Notes: generated by a model not told the origin, from the sequence alone. A stretch of DNA of 64,000 nucleotides from Gongronella butleri (GCA_025201375.1 JAIWZP010000040.1:124001-188000); one strand, 5' to 3'; positions 9,601 through 22,011 are shown, counted from the first letter of the stretch. A program made the numbers and translations.

Positions 9601-12213
9601 CTACAGCTTCTGTTCCAGGCTCTTGCTGGCCTTGAGGTTGACGAGCGACTGGACGACCGAGTCCAGGGGAATGGTGGCGCCCTTGTTCTTGGTGCCGATG
9701 TCATCGCGATTGCGGACATTGACCGAGTTGGACTCGAGCTCCTCTTGGCCAACGACGAAGATGAAGTTGTAATGGGCGATTTCGGCGGCACGGACCTTTT
9801 TGGGCAGGGTCCAGTCGGACAGGTCGGCGTCGGCATAGATGCCGAGTGCCACGAGGCGGTCGACGATCTGCTGGGCATAGTCAAAGTAGGGCCCGGCGAC
9901 GGGGACGACGCACACCTGGCGCGGCGACAGCCAGAATGGGAATTTGCCGGCAAAGTGCTCGATGAGGATGCCCATCATGCGCTCGACAGAGCCCAGAATG
10001 GCGCGGTGGATGATGACGGGGCGCACCTTTTGCTCGTCAGCGACCGTGCTGTCCGAACGATAGTCCAACTCGAAGCGCACGGGCAGCTGGAAGTCTAATT
10101 GGATCGTCGCGCACTGGTGCTTGCGGCGCAGCGCGTCAGAAATGACAATATCGATCTTGGGGCCATAGAACGCACCATCGCCCTCGTTCAACTCCCAAGT
10201 AAAGCCCTTTTCCTCGGCAAAGCGCTCCAACGAAGCCTGAAGCTTGGCCTCGGCGTTGTTCCACACCTCAATGTCGCCCATGAAGTTCTCGGGGCGAGTC
10301 GACAGCTTGAGATGGAAATCAAAGCCAAACACACCGTAAACGTGGCTCAAAAAGTCGAAGCAGTTGGTCATTTCTTGGTCGATCTATAGGATGGAAAATA
10401 AGAAAAGACGTGGGGAAAAAAAAAGGGGGGGGGAAGCGGTGTCAGGAATGCGCAAAAAAAAAAAAAAAAAAGTACAAAAGTTCTGCCCCTTTTTTTTTTT
10501 TTTTACCTGGTCCTGTCGACAAAAGATGTGAGCATCGTCTTGCTGGAAGCGACGGACGCGGGTGAGGCCGGACAGGGCACCGGAGAACTCATTGCGATGC
10601 AAGACACCAAAGTCGGCATAGCGGACGGGCAATTCGCGATAGCTGCGCTCCTTGTGGGCAAACATGAGACAATGGGAGGGGCAGTTCATGGGCTTGAGCG
10701 CGAACTTTTCCTTGTCGACATCCAGCTGGAACATGTTTTCTTCGTACTTGGCGGCGTGGCCAGACTGGTGCCACAACTTCATGTTGAACATGTTGGGCGT
10801 GATGACCTCGGTGAAGCCGCGCACGCGATACTGCTCCTTGATCATCTCCATCAGCGCATTGTACATGCGCGCACCGTGCGGCAGCATAAAAGCAGAGCCA
10901 GGCGACAACTCGTGGAAGAAGAAAAGCTCTTGCTCCTTGCCAATCTTGCGATGGTCACGCTTCGCAGCCTCCTCGATGAACTTTTTGTACTCGGTCAATT
11001 GCTTCTTGTCAGGGAACGAGATACCGTACAGGCGCTGCAGCGAGTCGTTCTTGGCATCGCCCAAAAAGTACGATGACGAGTTCTAAATGGACGCGAGAAT
11101 GAGAGAAAAAGAAAAAGTGAGAAAAAAATGGCCTTTTTTTTTTCTTTTTTTTCTTCTCTTTCATACCTTGATGACGGCCATGGCCTTGACGCGGCCAGTG
11201 TGGGGAACGTGGGGACCGCGGCACAAATCGATCAAGGGACCGCAGCGGTAGACAGTGGTCGAGGTGCCGTCGGGGATCTTGTCATTGATGATGTGCACCT
11301 TGTAGGGATTGTGCTTGAACATTTCCAAGAGATTCTCCTTCGTGAGCTCAAGACGCACAAACGGCTGCTTCTCCTTGGTGATCGACGTCACCAACTTTTC
11401 GAGATTGGCATAATCCGATTGCGAAACAGCACTGAAAAAAAAGCGAAAAAAAGACGCGTCAATTCCTCTTTTTTTTTTTGTCTCTTTTGGAGCGCAATGG
11501 CTGAGTTTTTTTTAACGTGTTCCTTACCGGTCCTTGAGGCCCATTTCGTAGTAAAAGCCCTCCTCAATGGGGGGACCAATGCACAAATGGCAGCCATAGT
11601 GGCGCTCGCAAGCCTCGCCCAACATATGGGCACTCGAGTGCCAAAAGACGCGCTTGCCCTCGGGATGCTCAAAGTCGAGAAGCTCCAGCGAAGCATCGCC
11701 TTCAAACGGACGCTCCAAATCCCACACCTCGCCATTGACCTTGGCAATCACCGTGCGCTCGGCCAACGACTTGGAAATCGCAACGGCAATCGACATGGGG
11801 CTCGTCTCCCACGCAGTGCCTTCCTTGATGCTACCGTCGGGCATCGTAATCTTGATGGGAACGCGAGGCTGGTCTGAAAAAAACAAAAAACAAAAAAAAA
11901 AGCAATACGTTTGAGCCTCCCATTTGGCCGAAATGATCGCATTGTCGCCAACTTACTCTTGATATTCTCGTCATATTCAGCCTTGAGGCGTTCAAACATA
12001 TCGATACGGTGCTGGAGGTACTCGGGAGGCGGGTTCATCTACAAGAATATGAGCAAAAAGTCAATTTCGTGGTCAAACAAGCGAAAAAGTCGCGGTATTT
12101 ACCTCGAGAGGATAGGCACCTTCGGCGACCTTGGCCGTCTTGGCCTTCTTGTCAACCTTGGGCTTCTTGTCCTCAACTTTGAGGTTCGCCATTTGCTCGG
12201 TAGGGGCAGCCAT
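9601..12213 (-). CDS. THS1: Threonyl-tRNA synthetase, cytosolic type
   Basis: Six exons: 12213-12103, 12038-11957, 11873-11528, 11431-11167, 11082-10507 and 10383-9601. All junctions keep the frame, giving about 683 residues. A lysine-rich N-terminal extension ([17 protein letters not shown]) leads into a TGS domain ([17 protein letters not shown] ... [15 protein letters not shown]). Next comes the editing domain with [10 protein letters not shown] and [14 protein letters not shown], then the class II catalytic core with [32 protein letters not shown] (motif 2), the zinc-ligand region [10 protein letters not shown], and finally the anticodon-binding domain ([14 protein letters not shown]). 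It charges tRNA-Thr and clears mischarged Ser. No clear mitochondrial presequence is seen at the chosen start. The yeast homologue is THS1. Confidence 0.95.
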
Positions 12214-14681
12214 GGTGAGAAAAAAAAATAAACAGTGAAATGAAAGAAAAAAAAAGAGACACAAAAACGGTGGACTTTCTCTTTACCCCCCTTTTTAAGG
12301 TTCAATGTGTCAGAGAATCGGAATGTGCTTCCAAGCCACTCAATAGTCCGACATGCCGGCTTGCCGCAGCCCCTTCCCTTCCCCCCTCCTCTTTCCCTGC
12401 GTCAACCGCCATCACCCTGATCCAAAATGAGTCAATGCCCTGGATAATGAGCTCAGCATTGCCTTTTCATTTCTCGATAAAGATCAATCCCTCTCACTTT
12501 TCTTGCTTTTCACCACGGCTTCAAAACATACCATTTAATCCATGACATTTTTGTTTGTTTGAAATATCATGAGCTAGACCAGGCACTGCTGCTCTGTGAC
12601 GCTTGCAATGCATTTGTGAACGCGTACCAATTTGCCGTGGTGCCGTTGTGAAACGTCAAATCGTATGAATGAGTCACCAAATGGTTCTTTTTCAAGTTTT
12701 TATGATTTTCAAAGATTTTCTGACTGAGCGAATTGCTCCGGTAAGAGCAAAACGAGGTGCTCTTGGTTGATCGCGTCCCTGAAAAGGTTCTTTATGCGCA
12801 TGAATGGTGCGTATTTCTGGATAATGATGCGTCGTAAAATAAAAAGAGGGTGTTCTGAGTAAAAAAAAAAAAAGAACGCCCTTTCCCCGTCCCTCTAATG
12901 TACTTTGAAACACGCTTGCTTGTAATGGGTGACATCTGGTCCACATTTCACCACGTTCGGATCACTGAAGCGCGAGCAATTCCGAATTTGCGCGTATTGG
13001 GATCATTTGTGCCTTGTCATCAACACATGAGCAAGTATGTACCAAATCAGGTTTATTACAGATAATTTATGTCGTTGTTCGTCGCGCGCTGTTCTGCAAA
13101 AACAAGAGCGATCAATCAGGTGGTTGTCAAGAAAGTGACGAATAGACCGTTTTTATGGTCTTTTGGTCATTAATCCCGAGCGCCGACACCTACAAGGCCA
13201 AATGCACGGTCGACGGATGCTTCCGTGACTTGTCGTTCAAATGAGCCGACTCTTGCAGCATGGCGGCCACTAGATGGCTCGCAATGGCGAGATTCAAAAA
13301 TCACGGATTTGCCAAGGGGTTCTGACGACCCGAGGAAAATTGCAAAATTTAACTCGCCACGCCGTTCACACACATTGTGCATTCGCCTCCATTAACGACA
13401 GAAATGCAATAAAAACGGGGGTCCATAGACTGGTTGTCGTGAATTACGCGAAAAGCCGTGATTTTTCCTTGCAAGGCGAAGTCGACGAGGATTTGTCGCA
13501 GCGTCTCAGAAGTTATATCATCAGAAAGAACACGGCTCGGCGCGTACGTGGGCATTGGTGATCTATGTAAAAAGTGGATTTTTGGCATTTTTGACTCGGT
13601 TTCAAAACCCTATATGCTTTTCGACGCGAGATAAACCGCGTCAAACGTCGTGCCACACGCGCCTGCTCCAATTCAAATCCATGCGCCAGGATGGTGCCTT
13701 GCTAGTGGACGCGTCAGCGCGGCTCTATGGACGCGTTTTTCCCGCGCAATTCGCCGTTGAAATTAAATCCAAATTTGCTCATTCCTCGTTACTGGCAAGA
13801 TGAATTGCTCTCGCTTTTGGCATTTCTCGTGGTTTCGCCATGCCCTTCTTCTTGTGGGGGAGTTTGGCGCAATTCTGCGGACCTGAATTTTCGATTTTGG
13901 TTTGGGAGCTCCAACTGGCCAAAATGTTGATTTGCATGTTGCGCGCCTGATTGACTTTTTCACAAGTGAAAGCTGCGTCCCACTCGCCGTTTCTAGCATG
14001 GCATTCCACATTGGTACGCATTTCGAGCGCCAAGCAACGCCTGGCTGGTGGGTTGCAAGCAAAAGTTTCCTTGAAATTGATCGCCTATAATACATTTTGA
14101 GAAGAACGTATCTGATCGAGCCTGAATTTAAACCAGGCGATGGACGAGGCAAAATATCGCCCTTCCCAAGTTTCCATGTGAAATTGACTAGTGCCATCTT
14201 GCGATGTGTTTGAAATAAAGACGAAATGCACTTTGGATGCATATCATCCCCGCCAAAACGCAGCCGAATTGTCTTCCAGAAACACTCACATTGACCGCGT
14301 CATCTCGCTCTTTCATTTGAGACCTGTCATGCTTGATGATGTGCTCGAGATATCAGGCATGGTGCGGCAGATCTGTCATGTTTTTCAGTTTTACGGGTGT
14401 CATCCCAAGACATATGCGCTCAAAAGTTAGTTTGCTCGCGCGCTCATGATGGTCCCTCGCTCTTTGATCGTGTTGCATGGTCTTTTATGCAGGTTGGACC
14501 GTTGAAAATCGAGCAATGGCAAATGAACGTCATTTTCACGGAAATGGGTTAACTTCTTCGCAGTTAGTCGATCTGCGGCCGGCCCATTTCACTCCCCCAC
14601 TCCCCCGCGCATGCTACAGAACAAGGAGAACAAAAGAGAACATGGATGACAATGACTTTTTTTTTATATTTTTCAAAAATT
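12214..14681. other. Repeat-bearing intergenic region
   Basis: Between the ThrRS start and the LARGE-like stop there is no supported gene. Part of the region (about 13.17-14.1 kb) is a RepB copy. Short ORFs here are not conserved between repeat copies and look fortuitous. The ThrRS promoter lies in the first few hundred bases and contains T/A tracts but no clear TATA box. Confidence 0.45.
13170..14100 (+). repeat. RepB dispersed repeat, copy 2
   Basis: Aligns by eye with 49.6-50.4 kb over several hundred bases in the same order: a CGCGAAAAG motif near 13450; a TTTTTGGCATTTTTGACTCGG-like stretch near 13573; GATAAACCGCGTC at 13630-13642; CTAGTGGACGCGTC near 13703; CTCTATGGACGCG near 13722; and GATTTTGGTTTGGGAGC near 13892. 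A sub-segment (TTTGGGAGCTC onwards) also matches 23.8 kb. It is non-coding on both strands. Confidence 0.6.
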
Positions 14682-16424
14682 CTATTCAGGCTTGCCAATG
14701 AGGCCCTTTCCCCAATTTTGGATGACGCGCGAGCATTGGGTACGGATATGCTCAGACCGCTTGCCCTTCCAAAGGCCAAGCGAGTCCAATTGACGTGCAT
14801 GATGCACGCATTGCTCCCAGTAAAACTTTGCATACAGGCGATTCTCGATCACGTGCTATAAAAAAACAAAGACAAAATGCAGGTAAGCAATGTGCTTCTT
14901 TTTTGAATGGGACGATTCATCAAGAAACTTACATCGAAATCAGACAGATTGGAGGCGTCGAGTGGGGGCAGATCAATGGCAAAATCATCGGGAAGGACCC
15001 AGAATTCGGATCCGGCGAGATACGTGGAGAAGAGGCAGGCCGAGCGGCTGTCGAGGAAGCGTTCAGCGCACCAGGGCTGGACGGTCTTGCTCTGGATGAC
15101 GATGGGCTCGTAGTGGAAATCGTAGCGCTCGACTCTGTAGAGGGTGGTGGCGGTTTTCCAGGCATCCATGTCGGTGGGGCCCGTGTTGGGCTTCCAATGC
15201 TTATCGACCATGTGAATGGCGTCCGTGTCGACCATTTCGAGGAGGCGCGTCTTGGACGGCGGCACGCGGAATTGCGTGCCGTCCTGCTCGGGGAACCCAA
15301 ACGTCGGCACAACAAGCACGTCGCCATTGCGCAGCAGTGTCGTGAACATCTCTTTGTTCGTCGCCAGCGTGCGCTGCAGATCCGTCACAGGAAGCACATG
15401 CGACGGCAAATCCAACACAAAGTCGCTGCGTGCAAACATACGCGCCAAATTACGCTCTGCATTGCGTGGCAGCAAAACAGACACGCCAGCTTGCACCGTC
15501 GGCGACAAATGAATGTCCGCGCGCTGCACAAGATCCGCATTCGCCTCGTACAGCTCCTTGACACGCGACCGGCTCGTCACATCGTCCACAATGTGCACCG
15601 TCACCGACAATGGGCCTAAAAAACATAATAAAAATCGATAAAAATCGATGAATTCACGTCTTTTTGGTCTCATGTCCCGTCCAATTGGACCGCTCAATGG
15701 CCGATGGCTCGTTTTCATGTTGCTCATCTCCTTGAAAGAGCGCTAAAGACGTGCCTTTTTGTCTTTTTTTTTTCTTTTTACCTTTCCATCGCTCGGCAAG
15801 GCGCTCGAGTTCCTTCCAAGTGTCAATGGTGACGACGGTGGTGGCGGTGATGGAGTCTGGGTCTGGGGTATAAGCAGCCTTGATCCAATAGGGCTGCACA
15901 GCATGCGACGACTTGTAATTTGCCTTTGCAAAGAGCTTGGACATGGCAAGGCCGTGGGTCATGGCGTCCACAACCGAGTAGCTCATGTCCTGGTCGTACG
16001 TGCGCTGCGGGATCCAGTCGGCGCCAAAGCGTTCGTCGACAATGGGCGCCGTCCACCACGCCCACAAATGCTGTAATGAGAGAAAGATCGAGAACGACAC
16101 GTACAATAGGCCAATGAAGCGCACAATGGGCGATTTCACGAGCGATTGGTACCATGGCGCTTTGGATGGCCCGCCAAACGCCACGGACGATTGCTTGTCG
16201 TGCGGAAGCAATGGGCCCATGGGGCCCTTGCTCTCGCCCTGGAAGAATTGTTGCCAAGATGAAGACGACGACGACGACGACGACGATGCCGCCGCCGCTC
16301 CGTGCTCGTCAATGGGATACAGCGATATATTGTTCATGGACGCTTTGCGCTGATGCGAGTGGCTGCGAGGGTTCTTGGATATCGACGACGACCGAGAATG
16401 ATGAGGTCGAGCAGCATCAGCCAT
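14682..16424 (-). CDS. LARGE-like glycosyltransferase (GT49 family), type II membrane protein
   Basis: Three exons: 16424-15782, 15615-14933 and 14855-14682, about 499 residues. The N-terminus is Ser-rich and cytosolic, followed by one membrane anchor (FIGLLYVSFSIFLSLQHLWAW, near residue 100). The lumenal part carries a nucleotide-sugar transferase domain with VTVHIVDDVTSR, YEANADLVQRADIHL, NAERNLAR, GDVLVVPTFGF, TGPTDMDAWKTAT, RYDFHYEPIVI, PWCAERFLDSRSACL and LAGSEFWVLPDDF. These motifs match the fungal branch of the LARGE/dystroglycan-type family in the Golgi. The last exon (HVIENRLYAKFYWEQC) completes the family's C-terminus. The acceptor sugar is unknown. An upstream in-frame ATG at 16496 could add 24 residues; 16424 was chosen because the upstream residues are hydrophobic leader-like and unsupported. 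It diverges from RecQ. Confidence 0.85.
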
Positions 16425-16835
16425 CACTGTTGTTGGGTGAAAATAAGGGGCCAAAAAATAATAAATAAAGGGGGGAGAGGGGGAGAAAGCACCCAAAATG
16501 GACGAAAAGACAAGGAGGAGGCGCTAAAACGGGGTAAGGAGTACGTGCAGAAAAGCAAAGGAACGACGCAAAAGAAATAAAAAAAAACAGGCACGTACAG
16601 CACACGACACAGCAAACACAAATCGACCAAACGCAAGGAAAGAGGTGAAAAGAAAAAAAAAAGACACTCGGATCGACAAAAAAAATTTGGAGCCTTTTCT
16701 GTTCTTGGAGCCCCGATGATCTATTTTGGGAAGTCAGGGCGGCGGAGTGTCAATCTGCCGGCAGCCAACCAACCTCTGACGGTTTTAAGGGCGCGACGCG
16801 CAGCTTTCTCTCTTTTTCTTCCTCGACCTGTTGTC
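16425..16835. promoter_or_regulatory. Divergent promoter, LARGE-like glycosyltransferase / RecQ
   Basis: A 411-bp gap between two divergent start codons, so both promoters must lie here or overlap. It is rich in purine tracts (plus strand GGGGGAGAGGGGGAGAAAG near 16470 and poly-A near 16650-16685). No canonical TATA element is evident close to either ATG. Confidence 0.6.
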
Positions 16836-19731
16836 ATGAAGCGGCGTGTGATTGATCTAACCGATGGCGACGACGTTTCCGTGCCTGCACAGAGGCAAAG
16901 GCGCATGACATCCGATCAAGTAAGGTGGAAAATCGCGTGTAAAGCACAGAAAAACTGATATATATATACTTCTTTTTCTTGAAACCAAGGCCCACTATCT
17001 TCGTACGGAGCACCAGCGGTGCCTGACCCTCTATGAAGAGGCAGAAAGTGCCATGGAGAGGTAAAAGAAACCGACAAAAAGAGGGTTATTGGAGATATTA
17101 CACGAAAAGTAAGGAAAATCCAACCTTTTTTTTTTATTTTTTATTTTTCCACAGGGATCAATACCGGACCCTTTTGGAGGAAATCGAGACGAAACTTGCG
17201 CTTCACGAGTCGTCACAAATGGCCGCAGCAACGGCCACATCGCCGTCCTTTTCAATGGAATCGCCCATTGCAGCTTTTTCAGCTGCAACGATTGCATCAC
17301 CTCGAGAATTGGACGCGTCCATGGGGTCGTCGGACTCGAGGGACGTGCGCAAGGCGCTACGACAGGCATTTCAATTGCGGTCGTTCCGTATGAACCAGGC
17401 AACGGCAATTGAAGCCACGTTGGAGGGCCACGATGTGTTTGTGCTCATGCCGACGGGCGGCGGCAAGTCATTATGCTACCAGTTGCCAGCCATTGTGCAG
17501 GGTCGCCGCCGCCGCGGCGTATCGATTGTGGTCTCGCCACTGCTCTCCCTCATGCACGACCAGGTCGCCTATCTCGTCCGCAAAAAGGGCATCCCCGCCG
17601 CGTTTTGGAACGGTGACATCTCGCAAAAGCAGCGCCAATGGATCGGCACCGACCTGCGCGGCAATCGGCCCACTATGCGCTTGCTGTACACCACACCAGA
17701 AGGCATCACTCAGAACAATCAGCTCCTCGGCATCCTCGACTCCCTTTATCGCCGCAATCTCATCGCACGCTTCGTCGTCGACGAGGCCCATTGCGTCTCA
17801 AAATGGGGCCACGACTTTCGCCCGGACTATGCACAACTCGGCACACTCAGACAAAAGTACCCAGGCGTCCCCTTTATGGCACTCACCGCCTCTGCTACGC
17901 CACGCGTCGAAAAAGACGTCCTTCAATGCCTCAATATGCATGACCCCACCATCATCAGGCAGAGCTTCAACCGAACAAACATCATGTAAACACTTTAAGA
18001 ATAAGAGAAAGGGACAAATTTGCAAAAAAAAAAAAAAAAAAAAAAAATTGAAAAAAAAGGAGGAAAAAAAGAGAAAAAAAATGGGCGCTGACAACCTTTT
18101 TTTTTTTCCAGGTACCAAATTGTCAACAAAGCGTCCTTTGGCACGGGCGACGCGTACCGGAAGGATATTATCCAATTCATTCGTGCACAGGGCGCAGCAA
18201 GCGGCATTGTGTATTGCGCGCTCACACGGCACTGCGACGAGCTGACGGACGCGCTGCAAGCGGCCAATATCCCATGCAGAGCTTACCACGGCAAGGTGCC
18301 GATGACGCAGCGGCTGCGCATCCAGCAGGAATGGCAGGCGGGGCGATTCAAGGTGATTGTGGCCACGATCGCCTTTGGTATGGGCATTGACAAGGCAGAT
18401 TGCCGCTTTGTCATCCACGACGCGCTCCCTGCCACGCTGGAAGGCTATTACCAGGAGACCGGACGCGCAGGACGCGACGGCAATCCCGCCATTGCGCGGC
18501 TGTACTATGCGTACAAGGATGCACAGACACATCGCAACATGATTGCCGGCGACAACGTTCCAGCAGTGCGCACACGCGAGCGCCAAAAACACCTGAATGA
18601 CATGGTCCGATTTTGTCTGCACCTGAAATGCCGACGCGAATTTTTGTTGAATTATTTTGGCGAAGAGTTTGACGCGTCACAATGCCATCAACAATGCGAC
18701 CGCTGCATCCGCGCACCCACCGTCAATTCGTATACCCACGATAGGCACCAAATCAGCCGCATCGTCGCGTTCTTGGACAACTATCCAACGGCCAAATTCA
18801 CACTCAACAAACTCATCGATATTTACCACGGATCAAAACGCAAGGAGATCATGGACAATGGCTACGACCAGGCTGTCGGCTACGGAGCACTTGCCAGCCT
18901 TTCCACGACTCACATTTCTCACCTCCTCATCCACCTCATCGTCAACGACATTCTAAAGGAGGAATCCATTGCCAATGGCAAGGGATTTTATGCCGCCTAT
19001 GTCTCGGTAAAAAAAAAAAAAAAAAAAAAAAAAATAAAGGGGGGGGAAACACGTGTCAAGGGCTCAATTTTTTTTTTTTTTTTTTTTTTTGCGATTTCGC
19101 TCTGCAGCCTAGCGCCAAAGCATTCCAATTGGACACGCTCACTTGGCCGATGCGTCTCGACGTCGTCAATGATAGCAATGCCGCCTCCAGCTTCCTCAAT
19201 GGCCAGACAACATCAACGACCGTGACAAACACGTCATCCAGCACGTCACCAAGTGCTTTATCCAGCACCCAAACCACACGACGGCCACGATCATCCGCCT
19301 CGGCTGCCACGGCGTCTGCCGCTGAGAGAAGAGCCGCGGCTGCCAGCGCCAATCCCAATAGAGATTGCTTTTTGGCTCTTTGCCGCAAACGAGATGAGGT
19401 AAAAAAAACCATGGTGCGCGCGCTTCGACAGCTCTTCTTATCCTTTTTCTTGCTCTGCCCTCAGCTTGTCCTAGCATCAGGTCCCTGTGCCGCCGTTGGA
19501 GATGCCGCACTCGAAAAATTGGTAAAACAGCAAATTTCACGCGAAAAGAGATGTTCACAGGCCCCGCCTTTTTTTTTTCCTTTGTATTGTGTACAGGCCC
19601 AATCCAAGCCAACCGGGATGGCCAGCTTTTTTGCACTCGTGGCCATGGCAGATGATGAATACGAAACATACGGCAAGCATCTTTTACAGATTTGCAAGAA
19701 TTTTGGCCCTGAATCCACCCAGGCCCTTTGA
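16836..19731 (+). CDS. RecQ-family DNA helicase
   Basis: Seven exons: 16836-16919, 16990-17060, 17155-17985, 18112-19006, 19108-19398, 19465-19521 and 19597-19731; about 787 residues. The helicase core shows FRMNQATAIEATLEGHDVFV (Q motif region), Walker A PTGGGKSLCYQLPA, DEAHCVSKWGHDFRPDY, LTASATPRV, the aromatic-rich RecQ loop within DFRPDYAQLG, and motif VI GYYQETGRAGRDG. The RecQ C-terminal zinc site is present (KCRREFLLNYFGEEFD, CHQQCDRC), then a winged-helix region (KFTLNKLIDIYHGSK). No HRDC domain is recognised. The N-terminus carries VIDLTDGDD, a SUMO-interaction-like motif. It is a 3'-5' helicase acting in recombination and replication repair. It is shorter than Sgs1/BLM, so a RECQ1/RECQ5-like size class is likely. 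Intron 4 is dominated by a long A run and a long T run. Confidence 0.92.
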
Positions 19732-20475
19732 TCATGATACCATTTCGCCCCTCCACAAAAGAAAAAAAACCACATGCGTGCCTTGTAAATAAAATGAAAT
19801 GCGAAAATTCGCTGTTTGGTGGCTATTTGCTCGTAACAAACGACCGTTGGGTCGAAATGTGTCTTTTAAGAGACGAGCGCCTTTTGATGCAAATTGCATC
19901 ACTGGAGTACGACAGGATGATGAGACACGCAGACGCTGGACTGGTCTTTAACGCACCCTTTCTGACCTTACAAAAAAAGAGATCAAGGGTCTTTTTATCA
20001 TTCTTACACGCGTCCACTTACTCCGGGCGTGCATATGCTGACATTAAAAAGGAGATTGGCAGGACGCGTAAGAAATGCTGCATTGGAGCTTAATAAATAG
20101 ATGCCCAAGAGTGCGATTGCATCGTTTGATCCAGTGCAGCTCGGCTCGAAGAAGCAAAATCCTTATTTTTACCGCGATTTACACGATTCTTTGTCGATAG
20201 CGTGCCTTTAACCGTTTCAATTATCAACAACATGTAAATAAATGTTTTATTTTGGCCCATGACGCGAACTTGGCATGTCCGTGCCGCATCTCTTGCGCGT
20301 TTCTTGCCACTAGGAGATTATTTACGCTTTTTTTTTAAGCGCAACTCCCAGATCCATTCGGCAATTTGATCTTGGCATTCCAATACGCCCAATGCGAGTA
20401 CATGATTGTTCAGGACAAGGCCCTGGAGAATGAAAAAAAGGAAAAAGCGTAACTTTTTACTCGTTAATCACCACA
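19732..20475. other. Intergenic region between RecQ and the secreted orphan gene
   Basis: No coding evidence. It contains AATAAAATG near 19788 and AATAAATAG near 20093 (possible poly(A) signals) and the promoter of the next gene. An open frame at 19728-20093 has no family resemblance and starts inside the RecQ stop region. Confidence 0.45.
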
Positions 20476-21236
20476 ATGAAGCACCTCACGTTTCTTTCTG
20501 CCCTCTGTGGTGCTTTTGCCACGATTAATGCTCAATCCTCCTCCAGCGGCAATGGCATCTTCCACTTGGTGAGCCGCAATGGCCGTGGTGCCGTCATGCA
20601 ATGCGAGTATCACGTCCCCATTCCCGGCCAGTTTTACAACGAGTACCTGATGCACGCTCCAAACACGTGTGGCGACAAGTTCAACATTACCTTTAACAGC
20701 GGCAATGGCCAATTTTCCGCTCAGATGGTCGATGGCTCGCTCAAAGGCAAATACCTCTGCTTCAGCGCCTCGCACAAATACGTCACTTATTGCGACCACG
20801 AGTACACCTTTGAATATGAACCTCTCCCGGATGGTTCCTATCGCGTTGGATGGAATGGCTATGTATTTTTTTTTCTCGCGCCAAAAGAGTCGTTGCGGAT
20901 GACTATGATGGCTCATCGCTTTTTTTTTTTGCATTTTTATCATAGGCTTTGGACTGGAGCTCCGAAACCGCATTTTATTGTAAAAGCAGGGACACCAAGT
21001 ACATGCGCATTGGGAGCGACCCTATTTACAAAGGCGACCCGTTTTGGTTCAAATCGCCCTCGGATGCCTCGTGTTCCAGCCGCAACGTGCACGAAGTGGA
21101 TGATGACTTTGGTTTCGACTTGAACAAGGACAAAAAGACGCAAAGCGCATCTGCTGGCGCTTCCGTGGAGGCCATACAAGCCGAGGCTAGCGCGTCTGCC
21201 ATGCCTCAAAAGAAACGCCATCGCCGTCACCAATAA
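20476..21236 (+). CDS. Secreted cysteine-containing protein of unknown function
   Basis: Two exons, 20476-20862 and 20946-21236, give 225 residues. A clear signal peptide (MKHLTFLSALCGAFATINA) precedes a cysteine-bearing domain with VMQCEYHVPIPGQFYNEYLM, NTCGDKFNI, GKYLCFSASHKYVTYCDHEY, WNGYALDWSSETAFYCKSR, YMRIGSDPIYKGDPFWF and DASCSSRN. Seven to eight cysteines suggest disulphides. The C-terminus is an Ala/Ser-rich tail ending in a basic cluster (KKRHRRH). I do not recognise the family; the layout is like small secreted or wall-associated fungal proteins. The intron donor (GTATTT) is weak, but the joined frame is continuous across conserved-looking sequence. The stop codon lies within CAATAAA, so a poly(A) signal overlaps the end of the ORF. 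Confidence 0.75.
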
Positions 21237-22011
21237 AAAAACCATTGGCCATTCATGCGCCATCGCCATGTCTGATTATTCGCATCGTTGATGCCATCAT
21301 CCTAATCTTACAGTATCGATCATCATGAAAAGCAAAAAGTGAATTTATTTAAAGACATTCATTCCACAGGCCAATGGCCTTTTTCTTATTTTCTTTTTAT
21401 CTTTTTTTTCTGGCAACGTCGTTCCTGCAGTTGCGAATTGACTGAACCCGGCGTATTCCCTGTTTGAAATGAACTCTCTCGATTTATCGTGCCAACGCAC
21501 TCATAAAAGTATCCCTTGCTATTTTTAGATGGATGAGTGCACGTGGCAGATGATTTCATGGCAAGCTGCTTGACGCTCGAGCACCCGTTCTTACGAGTAA
21601 GGGCGGAAAAGCACTCTCTTTTTCAAAAATACGGATGCCTTCCTCCTCAATGCCACTTTTTGGATCAATTCTTTAAACAAGGTGTTAGACCAAGAAATGG
21701 CGCACACACGCGGTATAGCGTCTTTTTATAAAAGTGGCAGTCCCTTGCCTTGCCCGTTAATTAATTAACTTAACTGAGGCGCGTTTGAGTCGCGACTCGT
21801 TGAAAAATAAAAAAAAATCGGAACGCCGCACATCCGGCTCGGCTCGGAACATGGAGCTCCTCCAAACTCGGAACGGCGCTGAACTTTGGCGGCTTTTGTT
21901 TCCCACGATAGCCAGCTGCGAGCGAATAAATTTGGGAAAATGCCTATTTTTCTCTCTTTTTTTTTTTTTTTTTTTGTTTTTGTTTCTCTCTTGATACCTT
22001 CCCTCCACACA
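21237..22011. other. Intergenic region upstream of the TTC36-like gene
   Basis: No gene seen. It holds TTAATTAATTAA near 21758, a short A/T palindrome, and a pyrimidine tract (T17 near 21959) just ahead of the TTC36-like ATG, probably leader or promoter sequence. Confidence 0.4.
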
